Source: Bacteroidota bacterium
Lineage (GTDB): Bacteria; Bacteroidota; Bacteroidia; Chitinophagales; Chitinophagaceae
Direction: 5' to 3'
DNA length: 36,703 bases
NCBI GenBank assembly: GCA_013288285.1
Contig: JABDCE010000023.1
Location: 1 to 36,703, forward strand
Both the position numbers and the translations under genes were made by a program. Of this stretch, positions 13,658-23,058 are shown piece after piece. Below the pieces are notes generated by a model, which was not told the DNA's origin, made no database searches, and worked only from the letters and a program-made list of their open reading frames with translations. Within the stretch, counting starts at the first letter, position 1, and every line of letters begins with the position of its first letter.

Positions 13658-16282
13658 ATGAAATACGTCTTCCTGCTTATCACCATGCTGTTTGCCGGCA
13701 CTTGCAGTATTGCGCAACCAGCCACGAAAGATACCATACAAGAAATAACATTAGACACGATGACAGTAACTGTGCCGGGCGGCCCGCAGGTATACCGTGC
13801 GTCGGCGCCGAGGGCTTGGGAGATAGTACATACCCGTATAGCACTTACATTTAACTGGGCGAATAAGACTTCAAAAGTAAAAGAATGGATAAAACTACGG
13901 CCTTACTTCTATGCCACAGATACACTGGGCCTGGATGCCAAGAGCGTGAAAATTGACAACATATGGCTGGTAACTAAAAGCGGAAACGTGCCGGTGAAGT
14001 ATGACTACAAGGATGATGAACTGAAGCTACACTTCGGGCAAAAGTATACGGATAAAGACAGCATAGAGCTGTACCTGGAATATACAGCAATGCCGGATGG
14101 CGAGCCAAACGGGGGCAGCAGTGCTATTACCGACGATAAGGGTCTGTACTTCGTTAACACAGACCATAAGCAACCTCACAAGCCATCAGAGATATGGACA
14201 CAGGGAGAGACGGAATCGAACTCGCACTGGATGATAACTATAGACAGGCCCAATACACGGTTTACGACGCAGGTGGAACTGACCGTGCCGGACAGCCTGA
14301 CCACGCTGAGCAACGGAGCGATGGTGAAGCAGATAAAGGGTACTAACGGTATGCGCACAGATATATGGAGCATGAATATGCCCATCCAGGCTTATGCAGT
14401 GATGTTTGCTATAGGAAAATACAGCATCATAAAAGACCATTGGCGCGACAAGGAAGTGAATTATTATGTAGAGCCTGAGTACGCGCCATATGCCAGGCTG
14501 ATGTTTCAGCATACGCCTGAAATGATGGAGTATTTTTCACAGCGGACGGGGGTGCCGTATCCGTGGAACAAGTATGACCAGGTGGTGGTGCGCGATTATG
14601 TATCAGGGGCGATGGAAAATACTACGGCGGCATTATTTGGTGAGTTTATGAATCAGAACGTAAGGGAGATAGCGGACAGAAATGCAGAAGATGTAGTATC
14701 TCATGAATTGTTCCATATGTGGTTTGGAGACTACGTAACCTGCGAGTCGTGGAGCAACCTGACGGTGAATGAATCATTTGCAAATTATGGCGAGCAACTG
14801 TGGCGGCGGCATAAGTACGGAAATGCATCGGCAGATGAGATGGCATTTACGGAACTGCTGGGGTACATAGGCCAATCGCAAATTAGCGACCCGCAATTAG
14901 TGCGTTTCTACTACGACAGCCGTGAAGATATGTTTGACGGCATATCATACAACAAGGGTGGTGCTATACTGCGGTACCTGAACACACTGACAGGTGATGC
15001 GGCATTTGACAAGGCTATGAAGCTATACCTGACTAAAAATGCACTGCACAGCGGAGAAGCGCAGAACTGGCGCATGGCGGTAGAGGAAGCGACGGGGCAG
15101 GACTGGAATTGGTTTTTCAATGAATGGTATTACCATGCAGGGCATCCGGTTATTAAGGTTGTGTACACTTATAATGACTCAGCGAACGTGCTGGGCGTAT
15201 CTGTGACGCAAACACAAAATGACAGCCCATTCCTGTATGAGCTGCGCCTGAAAACAGAGGTGATAGAAGGTGGCGAAAAAAAGATAGTTGACTGGAACCT
15301 GCACAAGCGCAAGGATACATTCACCTATGCCTACACGAATGGACAAAGGCCGGTAGTGATACCAGACTATTACCATGTAATGCCGGGCGAACTGAAGGAC
15401 GGTAAAAAGCCGGAACAGTGGCTGGTGCAGTACGTGCATAGTGGCGACTATGCCAATAAACGGCTGGCAGTAGCTGCGGCAGGAAAGATGCTGTCTGATT
15501 CGTGCTCACAGATAGTTATAGACCTGGCGCTAAATGATACGTTACCATCGATAAGGCGGTATACGCTGGGGCAATTGAAAGACGCTGGAAGCGAAAAGTA
15601 CCATAAGAAATGGACAGACAAAGTAATGGCGATGTCTATGAATGATAGTAGTAAACTGGTGAGGGCTGATGCCTTTGCCGTGCTGGGAAAATGGAAGGTG
15701 AAAGCGGCGCAGGAGAATATGCTGTCGGTATTGTATGACAGCTCTTATATGCTGGCTGGTGCGGCACTGGAGGCGCTGAGCAGGATAGATACAAATACGG
15801 CATACGCCCGGGCAAAAGAACTGATGCAAACCAGTCCGCGGTCGATGCTGGAGTATAATATATGGGTGATACTGGGCAACAAAGCAATGGACGGTGACAT
15901 AAAGATATACGAAGACCGCCTGCCATATATTTATGGCGGGAGAAGGTATATGTTTGCGTTTAGCCTGAACAGTTACCTGAAGAATGTGAAAAGCGATGAA
16001 TCGTTCAGCAGAGGGGTGGACGTATATACTGCTTTTATCCTTGAGCAAGATATGAAGGCCATCAGGTCGTCATTTGTCGGTTTCTTATTCCAGGTAGCCA
16101 GTGAGGAGAAAGACGATGTAAAATCTGAGAATAAAGTGGAAGCCGAAACGGCACAGCGAAGGCTGGCTGTAGTACAGATGGCGCTGAAAAAAATAATAGC
16201 TGCAGAGAAAGACCCGGAGACGCTGAAAGAGTTTAATAAAAAGATGAAGAGTACATTTGACGAAAGCAAGCCGGCTAAGTAA
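13658..16282 (+). CDS. M1 family metallopeptidase (aminopeptidase N-like), secreted
   Basis: The 874-residue product has a signal peptide (MKYVFLLITMLFAGTCSIAQ). GAMEN (317-321) binds the peptide N-terminus; HELFH (349-353) with E372 forms the HExxH-x18-E zinc site. After the catalytic domain come helical HEAT-like repeats (from about residue 590) and a Lys/Glu-rich C-terminal end. It should cleave N-terminal amino acids from peptides outside the cytoplasm and serve nutrition or peptide turnover. I use the ATG at 13658 instead of the TTG directly before it. A TATTTTTG box (13622-13629) fits a -7 promoter element but has no matching -33. The SDR gene follows after 30 bp and may be cotranscribed. 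The peptidase is unmistakable. Confidence 0.95.
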   Translation: MKYVFLLITMLFAGTCSIAQPATKDTIQEITLDTMTVTVPGGPQVYRASAPRAWEIVHTRIALTFNWANKTSKVKEWIKLRPYFYATDTLGLDAKSVKIDNIWLVTKSGNVPVKYDYKDDELKLHFGQKYTDKDSIELYLEYTAMPDGEPNGGSSAITDDKGLYFVNTDHKQPHKPSEIWTQGETESNSHWMITIDRPNTRFTTQVELTVPDSLTTLSNGAMVKQIKGTNGMRTDIWSMNMPIQAYAVMFAIGKYSIIKDHWRDKEVNYYVEPEYAPYARLMFQHTPEMMEYFSQRTGVPYPWNKYDQVVVRDYVSGAMENTTAALFGEFMNQNVREIADRNAEDVVSHELFHMWFGDYVTCESWSNLTVNESFANYGEQLWRRHKYGNASADEMAFTELLGYIGQSQISDPQLVRFYYDSREDMFDGISYNKGGAILRYLNTLTGDAAFDKAMKLYLTKNALHSGEAQNWRMAVEEATGQDWNWFFNEWYYHAGHPVIKVVYTYNDSANVLGVSVTQTQNDSPFLYELRLKTEVIEGGEKKIVDWNLHKRKDTFTYAYTNGQRPVVIPDYYHVMPGELKDGKKPEQWLVQYVHSGDYANKRLAVAAAGKMLSDSCSQIVIDLALNDTLPSIRRYTLGQLKDAGSEKYHKKWTDKVMAMSMNDSSKLVRADAFAVLGKWKVKAAQENMLSVLYDSSYMLAGAALEALSRIDTNTAYARAKELMQTSPRSMLEYNIWVILGNKAMDGDIKIYEDRLPYIYGGRRYMFAFSLNSYLKNVKSDESFSRGVDVYTAFILEQDMKAIRSSFVGFLFQVASEEKDDVKSENKVEAETAQRRLAVVQMALKKIIAAEKDPETLKEFNKKMKSTFDESKPAK

Positions 16283-16312
16283 CTTCGCAAAAACAGTAAA
16301 GTGATCTTTTGA

Positions 16313-17134
16313 ATGAGCATGTATTCATTGAATAATAAGGTTGTTGTTATCACGGGTGGTTCATCTGGTATAGGGAAGGCCCTTGTGGAGCGTGCTTTAG
16401 GGGCAGGCGCAAAGGTGGCTGTGTGCGCCCGCAACCTGGATAAACTGCAAAGTTTGTTTCCGCAATCTGAGCGTTTGTTTTGCTGTAAGGCAGATGTAAG
16501 TATTGAAGCCGATTGTAAAGCATTCATAGCAAAGACAACTGAGCGATGGGGTGGGATAGATGTGCTGATCAATAATGCGGGCATCAGCATGCGGGCATTG
16601 TTTGAAGATGTAGACCTGTCCGTTTTGAAAGAATTGATGGATATTAACTTCTGGGGCTCGGTATATTGTACCAAGTACGCATTGCCATCTATCATTAAAC
16701 AAAAAGGAATTGTGGCTGGTGTGTCGTCTATAGCAGGGTATAGGGGGCTGCCGGGGCGCACAGGGTACTCGGCATCCAAGTTTGCTTTGCAGGGTTTCCT
16801 GGAGGCGCTGCGGACGGAACTGCTGTATACCGGCGCGCATGTGATGTGGGTATCGCCGGGCTTTACTGCGTCTAACATACGTAATGTGGCGAGGAGCAGC
16901 GATGGGTCGGCGCAGGCAGAGACACCGCTCGATGAAAGCAAGCTGATGACCGCTGAAGAATGTGCCCGGTTGATAATAGCGGGGATGGAAGCAAGAAAAC
17001 GTACGATTGTAATGACCGGGCAGGGTAAACTGGCGGTATGGCTGAACAAACTGCTGCCCGCGCTGGCCGATAAGATGGTGTACAAGCATTTCCTGAGTGA
17101 GCCAGACTCCCCGCTGAAGAAGTATACGCCTTAG
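16313..17134 (+). CDS. SDR family NAD(P)-dependent oxidoreductase
   Basis: A classical short-chain dehydrogenase/reductase of 273 residues. TGGSSGIG (14-21) binds the cofactor, NNAG is at 85-88, and the catalytic set is N110, S137, Y150 and K154 (YSASK). The C-terminal part (SPGFTASNIRNVA) resembles the DHRS7B/dehydrogenase-reductase branch acting on lipid or keto substrates. The actual substrate is unknown. The gene lies 30 bp after the M1 peptidase with no terminator visible between, so cotranscription is likely. No signal peptide: cytoplasmic. Confidence 0.92.
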   Translation: MSMYSLNNKVVVITGGSSGIGKALVERALGAGAKVAVCARNLDKLQSLFPQSERLFCCKADVSIEADCKAFIAKTTERWGGIDVLINNAGISMRALFEDVDLSVLKELMDINFWGSVYCTKYALPSIIKQKGIVAGVSSIAGYRGLPGRTGYSASKFALQGFLEALRTELLYTGAHVMWVSPGFTASNIRNVARSSDGSAQAETPLDESKLMTAEECARLIIAGMEARKRTIVMTGQGKLAVWLNKLLPALADKMVYKHFLSEPDSPLKKYTP

Positions 17135-17202
17135 GGATTTATTTTGCCAACGTTCCTTAGATATTTTTTTGCGTATAATTTAATTTCGCTAATTTTAGGG
17201 GA

Positions 17203-19521
17203 ATGTTTAGCTATATGCGGTCGCGGGCGACACTTATTATTTTGCTTATCGTGTTGATCCCGGTACTGGCTAACGCCCAGGTATCGTTATACCAACAGGA
17301 CTCCAGTATAAAAGTATATGCTTACGGAAATGAACAGACCATAGCATGGTGCGGTGGGTTCAATACGCCGCAATTCGCGATGGGCGACCTGAATGATGAT
17401 GGACTACAGGACCTGGTTGTATTTGTGCCGTGGACGGGAGTGCAGACGTTCATCAACAAGGGTGTGGCCGGAAGTCCTGACTACCTATACGCCCCGGAAT
17501 ACGCCATCAACTTCCCGCCGATATACGATTACATGATACTCGCAGATTATAACTGTGATGGCATACCCGATCTTTTTCACCAGGGCACGGGTGGCTTTGC
17601 AGTTTATAAGGGGTATTACAATGCTGCCAAACAGCTCTGCTTTACTTACTACAAGGATTTGTATTATTCCAATGATACTTATGCGGGAGGCGTGGCCAAC
17701 GCCTTTAATAATCCCGGTGATATACCTGCCATAGTGGATATAGATCATGATGGCGATCTTGACTTTATTTCTTACAACATAACCGGAGGAAGCATAAACC
17801 TATACAGGAATATGCAGGTGGAGAAGGGGTTGCCTTGCGACAGTATAGACATAGAACTCAAAGACAGGTGCTGGGGAAAGGTATACCAGGGTTTTTTCCG
17901 GACGCACGAGCTCAATTATTCCTGTGACAACAGCGGGCTGCTGCGGGAATCGGCGGGTGCTGGTAAAAAAGCACATTCGGGTAATACACCCTGCCTGTTT
18001 GACTGGGACATGGACGGCGACTATGACTACCTGGACGGCAGCGTGTCATTTAATGAAATGACCTTCCTGAAAAATGGTAAGGTAGAAACGGGCAGTACTG
18101 TAGATACCATGATACTACAGGATACCACCTGGCAAACCGGCGGTAAGCAGATTGGGATACCGATATGGCCTGCGGCATTTAACGTAGATATAGACCAGGA
18201 TGGAAGGAAGGATATACTTGTAGCGCCCAACGCCCCAAGCGCATCTGAAAACTACAAGTGTATCTGGTATTACCAAAACTTATCGACGCCGGGCGCTCCG
18301 AACTGGCAGTTCAGGTCGGACTCTTTTCTTACCGATAAGACGATAGACCTGGGTACGGCATCTTACCCTGCCTTGTTTGACTATGATAAAGATGGCAAGC
18401 CCGACCTGTTTGTAGGATCTGACGGATATTTTCAGAGCAGCAGCGGATTGCTGCAAAGCAAGCTCAGTTTTTACCTTAATACCACTACCGGAGGAAAACC
18501 CTCCCTAACCTTACAGACGCAGGATTTTATGGGTATCAGCAGTTATGCATTTGAGGGCGCAGCACCGGCATTTGGGGATATTGACAACGATGGTAAGTCG
18601 GACATGATCATAGGGCATAGTGATGGGACATTGACCTACTTTACCAATACAGCAGCCAGTGAAAGTGTGCCGCCGGTATGGCAACTAATGCAGCTAAAGC
18701 TGACGGATAATACAGGGGCCACTATAAACGTAGGCGGCAATGCAGCGCCATTCATCTACGATATAGACAAGGATGGCAAGAAGGACCTGGTGATAGGCGA
18801 TATATATGGCTACATACAGTATTACCAGAATGTAACCACGACACCCGGAACTATAAGCCTGAAGCTGGTAAACACCGAACTGGGTAAGGCAAAAGCAGAC
18901 CCACTGCATAATTATGGTGTATACAGTGCGCCATTTATAGGGAAGATAGACAGCACTGGTACAGAGTACTTATTGCTGGGCAGCAGCTCGGGAAATATAT
19001 ACCGTTATACCGGTTTCCAGACAGGGGACACTACTGCCACCTACACACTGCTTGATACGAACTATGCGTATATCGATTCAACCCATAATTTATATAACCA
19101 TCCAGGAACTGAGTATGGGATATATGGCGGCCTGCGCAGTACGCTTACCGTAGGTGATATAGCCGGAGACGGCGGGTATGAAATGCTGGTGGGCAATATA
19201 AAAGGTGGACTGGAACTGTATAAACAGAAGCTATATGTGCCGGTGCAAACAAAGACTGTAGTGGGAGCCGGTAATGTGGTGGTAGAAGTATACCCGAACC
19301 CTACGGCAGCACTGCTGAACATAAAGTGGAGCGGTATAACCGATGCCATGGTGAATATAAGCATCATTAACATGGAAGGCCAACGACTATATATGGCTAC
19401 GGAGCCTACTGCTGATAACAAATCAGCAATGGATGTAAATATGCTGCCAGCAGGTATTTATGTATGTATACTGCAGGCCGATGGTAAAAGGTATTATAAT
19501 AAGTTTACCATCATTAGGTAG
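17203..19521 (+). CDS. FG-GAP/VCBS-repeat protein with T9SS type A sorting domain
   Basis: A 772-residue secreted protein: signal peptide (about 1-25, ending LANAQ), then at least nine Ca-binding FG-GAP-type repeats with the pattern D-x-D-x-D-G-x-x-D, for example DLNDDGLQDL, DIDHDGDLDF, DYDKDGKPDLF, DIDNDGKSDM and DIDKDGKKDL, which should form an integrin-like beta-propeller. The C-terminus from VVEVYPNPTAALLNI to GIYVCILQADGKRYYNKFTI is a T9SS type A sorting domain. It is thus predicted to be on the cell surface or released. Roles in adhesion or polymer binding are usual for such proteins but not shown here. Alternative start: ATG at 17215 (fifth codon). Confidence 0.9.
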   Translation: MFSYMRSRATLIILLIVLIPVLANAQVSLYQQDSSIKVYAYGNEQTIAWCGGFNTPQFAMGDLNDDGLQDLVVFVPWTGVQTFINKGVAGSPDYLYAPEYAINFPPIYDYMILADYNCDGIPDLFHQGTGGFAVYKGYYNAAKQLCFTYYKDLYYSNDTYAGGVANAFNNPGDIPAIVDIDHDGDLDFISYNITGGSINLYRNMQVEKGLPCDSIDIELKDRCWGKVYQGFFRTHELNYSCDNSGLLRESAGAGKKAHSGNTPCLFDWDMDGDYDYLDGSVSFNEMTFLKNGKVETGSTVDTMILQDTTWQTGGKQIGIPIWPAAFNVDIDQDGRKDILVAPNAPSASENYKCIWYYQNLSTPGAPNWQFRSDSFLTDKTIDLGTASYPALFDYDKDGKPDLFVGSDGYFQSSSGLLQSKLSFYLNTTTGGKPSLTLQTQDFMGISSYAFEGAAPAFGDIDNDGKSDMIIGHSDGTLTYFTNTAASESVPPVWQLMQLKLTDNTGATINVGGNAAPFIYDIDKDGKKDLVIGDIYGYIQYYQNVTTTPGTISLKLVNTELGKAKADPLHNYGVYSAPFIGKIDSTGTEYLLLGSSSGNIYRYTGFQTGDTTATYTLLDTNYAYIDSTHNLYNHPGTEYGIYGGLRSTLTVGDIAGDGGYEMLVGNIKGGLELYKQKLYVPVQTKTVVGAGNVVVEVYPNPTAALLNIKWSGITDAMVNISIINMEGQRLYMATEPTADNKSAMDVNMLPAGIYVCILQADGKRYYNKFTIIR

Positions 19522-19592
19522 TGGATATCTTACGCTTTCCGGTTGCTTAGCATCCATTTGGTATAGTTGAAATCAAACCTTCGAGTTTGAGA

Positions 19593-19630
19593 CAGTACGG
19601 TATATTATTGGATAATAATATACCGTACTG
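19593..19630. terminator. Perfect 17-bp inverted repeat between convergent genes
   Basis: CAGTACGGTATATTATT (19593-19609) and its exact complement (19614-19630) are separated by only GGAT. It sits between the stop codons of the FG-GAP gene and the holin gene. The half near the loop is A/T-only and no T-run follows, so it is atypical as a terminator, but its position suits a bidirectional one. A small hairpin TCAAAC/GTTTGA lies at 19573-19590. Confidence 0.55.
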
Positions 19631-19663
19631 CTGAACAGACATTTCTAAAGACAATAACGTCCA

Positions 19664-20167
19664 TCACTTGCCAGGAGCCTGACTCTGATCATGCATTTTT
19701 TCAATCAACGCATTTTTCGCCTGGCTACCCTGAGAAGAGCCAAAATAGAAACTAAAAATCTGTGATAGAATAGCGCTTAATACGCCAAGCACATACAGGA
19801 TAATGTCCTTATTTTTCTCTTCTAAATTTTTGTTATCAAACATTAAGATGTAAAAGAGAACAAAGGTTATCAGTGTTGTGCCCAATGCAAGTATTGGAGA
19901 AGTATTCTTAGATAGTGGCGACGCATTGGCGCTGGTTTGCACAGCAGTGTCCATTTTCCGGGCACTATCAATATCGCCATATACGGCCTGTTGTTCGGAT
20001 AATGAAAGCTTTGCCATTTCAACCTGGTAGTCGTTATCCGCTTTTTTCAACTCATTTTCGAGTTGCATTTTATCACCCTTGGTTGTAACTACCTTATCAA
20101 GGACATTGCCTACGGAATCTACAAGCTGGCTGGCGCCTCCTGAAACTAAACTCTCAATAAAACTCAT
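19664..20167 (-). CDS. Holin-like protein (3TM GTA-type)
   Basis: A 167-residue protein with an N-terminal helix (MSFIESLVSGGASQLVDSVG), a charged coiled-coil section (GDKMQLENELKKADNDYQVEMAK), and two hydrophobic segments: PILALGTTLITFVLFYILMF and DIILYVLGVLSAILSQIFSF. The tail YFGSSQGSQAKN is typical of the holin family found in phages and gene transfer agents (Holin_3TMs). Holins make holes in the inner membrane so that a lysin can reach the wall. It lies 15 bp downstream of a lysin gene on the same strand, which strengthens the reading. No other phage gene is nearby. Confidence 0.75.
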   Translation of the reverse strand: MSFIESLVSGGASQLVDSVGNVLDKVVTTKGDKMQLENELKKADNDYQVEMAKLSLSEQQAVYGDIDSARKMDTAVQTSANASPLSKNTSPILALGTTLITFVLFYILMFDNKNLEEKNKDIILYVLGVLSAILSQIFSFYFGSSQGSQAKNALIEKMHDQSQAPGK

Positions 20168-20182
20168 ATAATTTGGTTTTTT

Positions 20183-20716
20183 TTAATTGTCACCTAATGC
20201 ACGTCTTACCCAACCATAAAAATATTTTTGGCTGGAGGGTCTCTTTTTTACAATGCTTGCGTACCTGGCAATCTTCGCTACAATAAATGCGGCGATAAAA
20301 TGGTCGGCGTCAAAAGCATTTATTTTTGTCAAAGTGTCAACACCCATCACCCCATCCGCATCTACGTCTACGACCATTTGGGCCAAACTAATACTTGTGC
20401 CCACACCTGCATTTACTGCAAAATCAAAAATAGAAAATCCGATAGTATCATTAGTAATGTCATCGCCTTTTACTCTATCCCAGTAATTTGTTTTGTAAAA
20501 ATCGCTCACCTTTTCCTGCAAATCAACATTACTGTCTAAACTTGCCGGAAATTTTGGTTGTTTTTTTTGCTGGTCAATTATATCCCATCCATCCCATTTA
20601 CTATTCATATTCCTGGCAATGCCTTTGTAAGTTTCGCCACCCGGATCACTTGGATCATTGACGTAGCCGCCCTCATTTTTAACTACTTTCTGAAATGCGC
20701 TGGAGAAATCTGCCAT
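20183..20716 (-). CDS. Glycoside hydrolase family 108 lysozyme (endolysin-like)
   Basis: A 177-residue N-acetylmuramidase. The N-terminal motif KNEGGYVNDPSDPGGETYKG contains the expected catalytic Glu (E15) in EGGY and the family's DPGG-T-KG signature. The C-terminal half (DFAVNAGVGTSISLAQ, then DVDADGVMGVDTLTKIN) is the peptidoglycan-binding domain seen in GH108/secretion-activator proteins. It lacks a signal peptide, as in phage endolysins that depend on a holin, and the holin-like gene follows after 15 bp. Together they form a compact lysis cassette. Upstream is a 378-bp A/T-rich spacer with no obvious promoter. Confidence 0.88.
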   Translation of the reverse strand: MADFSSAFQKVVKNEGGYVNDPSDPGGETYKGIARNMNSKWDGWDIIDQQKKQPKFPASLDSNVDLQEKVSDFYKTNYWDRVKGDDITNDTIGFSIFDFAVNAGVGTSISLAQMVVDVDADGVMGVDTLTKINAFDADHFIAAFIVAKIARYASIVKKRPSSQKYFYGWVRRALGDN

Positions 20717-21094
20717 AATTTTAATTAAGTTATTATTTTAAATATTAATAGTATGATTCTGAACGATGTTTTATGTATAAGTGAGCTGTAATTTATAATA
20801 ATTCCTTTCCTATATTGCTTGTAAAGCTATAGTCCCTATCTGAAATAAAAAATAGCACTTTCTGAAAATAGCTGTTTTTTGTTTCAGGATTTTTTCTATA
20901 TAAAAAGAAAACGCCTTTGGAGTTTTACTTCATAATACTTAATCATTCCAGTGATCAACCTTAATTATAGTCATATTATACTGGTAACATCATTATTAAT
21001 CTAAAGGTTTTTGCAAACCTTTGGGCATCAGTATTTTTAGTTTTATATTGCTATCGTATATTTGGCAATCATAGAATAACCGGCTACATGCAAC
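20717..21094. other. A/T-rich intergenic region between lysis cassette and TMTC-like gene
   Basis: 378 bp separating divergent genes. I see no ORF of interest. It contains a perfect 8-bp-stem hairpin AAAGGTTT-TTGC-AAACCTTT (21003-21022) and a TATATTTG box (21057-21064) that may be the -7 element for the plus-strand gene. The rest is A/T-rich without clear repeats. Confidence 0.6.
21057..21064 (+). promoter_or_regulatory. Possible -7 element for the TMTC-like operon
   Basis: TATATTTG is a full match to TAnnTTTG, 30 bp before the ATG at 21095. The -33 position carries TTT (21036-21038, spacer 18) instead of TTG, so the match is partial. Confidence 0.4.
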
Positions 21095-23035
21095 ATGGCT
21101 AAACAGAAACAAACGAACAGGAACAACCCACCATCACCACCGAAAACCCCGGTAGCCAGTAAACCGACGCCGCAACCTCCTAAGGTGAAAAAGGCAGCCG
21201 GTATTACTGACCGTACCCTCATCATGATCCTTATAGCAGTGGCATTTGTGGTGAACATCCGCACCATTAGTTACAGCTATACGTATGACGACACTGTTTT
21301 TGCCACAGAGCAAACATTGATAGGCATAAGAGGCATATCGGCTATACCTGCGCTGTTTACACATGCTAAAAATTACAATTACGACAAAAGCAATACCGGG
21401 TCTTACAGGCCGCTGCTGCCCATAACGTTTGCGATAGAGCACGAGATATTCGGCTTTAAACCGGCCATCAGTCACTTTATAAATCTTGTCTTGTTTGGCG
21501 TTATGTTAATGGTCTTGTACCAGCTACTGAGGAGGATGTTTTCGAATTACTCTATGTATATCCCGTTTTTCATATTGCTGCTGTTTGAACTGCACCCGGT
21601 GCATACGGAGGTGATAGCGAGTGTAAAAAGCCGGGATGAACTGATGACCTTGCTGTTTACAGCAATGAGTATGATACAAACCTTTAAGTACATAGACACT
21701 GAAAAAAGCAAACACCTGGCCTTATCGGGTGTCTACTTCCTGATAGCGCTGTTGGCCAAGGAGAGTCCTATTCCCTTTGTGGCAATAGTGCCGATGACTC
21801 TTTACTTCTTCACAGAGGCCAAAATGCAGAAGATCGTTGTCGCCACTGTTCCTTACGTTTTATCTACTGTTATTTTTGTTTCTCTGGGGTTGGCGTTCTT
21901 AGACAAAGCGCCTAAAACGGCAGTTGTTGCGGTGACTGAAAATGCGTTGATGGCGGCTACCAATTTATCAGAAAGGCTGGGTACAGCGCTTTTTATACAA
22001 CTGAAGTATATAGGGTTACTGCTGTTCCCGCATCCGCTCACATTTGATTATTCCTTTAACCAGATACCGCTGATAGGGCTTACAAACTTCAAGGCGATCA
22101 TAGCGATAGTGTTAATAGTGGCCTTGCTGGTATACGCGGTCATGGGCGTGATGAAGAAAAGCATCTTTTCGTACAGTATCCTGTTTTACTTTATTGCGCT
22201 GAGCATTACCTCTAATATCCTCCTGCTGATAGGTACCACTATGGGAGAGCGGCTTTTGTTCATACCATCACTGGGCTTTTGCATAGCGGTAGTATTTGCA
22301 CTGGCTAAATTGTTCAAGACCGATCTGGCTACAGTGACATATAGCAATGCGCCTAAGTTTGCGTATGTAATTATTGGCATTTGCGTACTGTATAGCGTTA
22401 AGACCATGGCGAGAAATGAAGACTGGCAGAATAATTTCACATTGTTCCAGAGTGGGGTAGAGGTGAGTCCCAATAGCTGGCGGGCGCAGTATTGCCTGGG
22501 GGCAGAGTACAAGATAAAAGTACTGGCGGAGACTAACCCGGATGAAAAGAATAAACTGATAGCCGAGGCCATAAAATATTTCGATAATTCGCTGGCTATT
22601 TACCCAAACAAGGCAGATACACATGGCGACCTGGGAGCTATTTACCTGACCGCCAAGCAGAATGATTCGGCAATCGTTCATCTGAAAAGGGCTATCGAAT
22701 TGAACCCGCGCTTGTCGAGCGCGGCTGCCAACTTAGGTACGGTATACCTGACCGAAGAGAAATACCCGGATGCATCGGTTTATTACAAACAGACAATCGC
22801 AGTAGATCCTAACAACATAACAGCGGTCTTTAACGAAGCAGTATGTGAGGTACAGTTCAGGCAGTATGACTCGGCTGTGAATAATTTTAAACGGGCTATG
22901 GTGATTTCCCCTGACTATAACAACCACAAAGCATTTGATTATACCGCATTGGTGTATAAAATGATGGGGCGGATCGACTCGGCAGTGAAATATATGAATA
23001 TGGCGAGAGTGTATAATCCTGCGTTTTCGCTATAG
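21095..23035 (+). CDS. TMTC-like membrane glycosyltransferase with C-terminal TPR repeats
   Basis: The 646-residue protein has a Pro/Lys-rich cytoplasmic N-terminus (1-38), then about ten membrane segments, then TPR repeats from about residue 460 (WRAQYCLGAEYK, DTHGDLGAIYLTAKQ, SSAAANLGTVYLTEEKY). The first outer loop has YTYDD (D65, D66), and LLLFPHPLTFDYSFNQIPL is the signature loop of the TMTC/DUF1736 family, which in eukaryotes transfers mannose to protein Ser/Thr. GT-C enzymes of this kind use lipid-linked sugars on the periplasmic side. Substrate here is unknown. It starts an operon: the next gene follows after 23 bp and that one overlaps the third. Confidence 0.85.
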   Translation: MAKQKQTNRNNPPSPPKTPVASKPTPQPPKVKKAAGITDRTLIMILIAVAFVVNIRTISYSYTYDDTVFATEQTLIGIRGISAIPALFTHAKNYNYDKSNTGSYRPLLPITFAIEHEIFGFKPAISHFINLVLFGVMLMVLYQLLRRMFSNYSMYIPFFILLLFELHPVHTEVIASVKSRDELMTLLFTAMSMIQTFKYIDTEKSKHLALSGVYFLIALLAKESPIPFVAIVPMTLYFFTEAKMQKIVVATVPYVLSTVIFVSLGLAFLDKAPKTAVVAVTENALMAATNLSERLGTALFIQLKYIGLLLFPHPLTFDYSFNQIPLIGLTNFKAIIAIVLIVALLVYAVMGVMKKSIFSYSILFYFIALSITSNILLLIGTTMGERLLFIPSLGFCIAVVFALAKLFKTDLATVTYSNAPKFAYVIIGICVLYSVKTMARNEDWQNNFTLFQSGVEVSPNSWRAQYCLGAEYKIKVLAETNPDEKNKLIAEAIKYFDNSLAIYPNKADTHGDLGAIYLTAKQNDSAIVHLKRAIELNPRLSSAAANLGTVYLTEEKYPDASVYYKQTIAVDPNNITAVFNEAVCEVQFRQYDSAVNNFKRAMVISPDYNNHKAFDYTALVYKMMGRIDSAVKYMNMARVYNPAFSL

Positions 23036-23058
23036 GAAGGACAGTAAACTAATATAAC

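Noticed and set aside
15973-17085. Minus-strand 370-codon frame antisense to the M1 peptidase and the SDR gene
   Set aside because: It spans parts of two unmistakable genes with intact active-site motifs, crosses their boundary and shows no domain, signal peptide or sensible composition.
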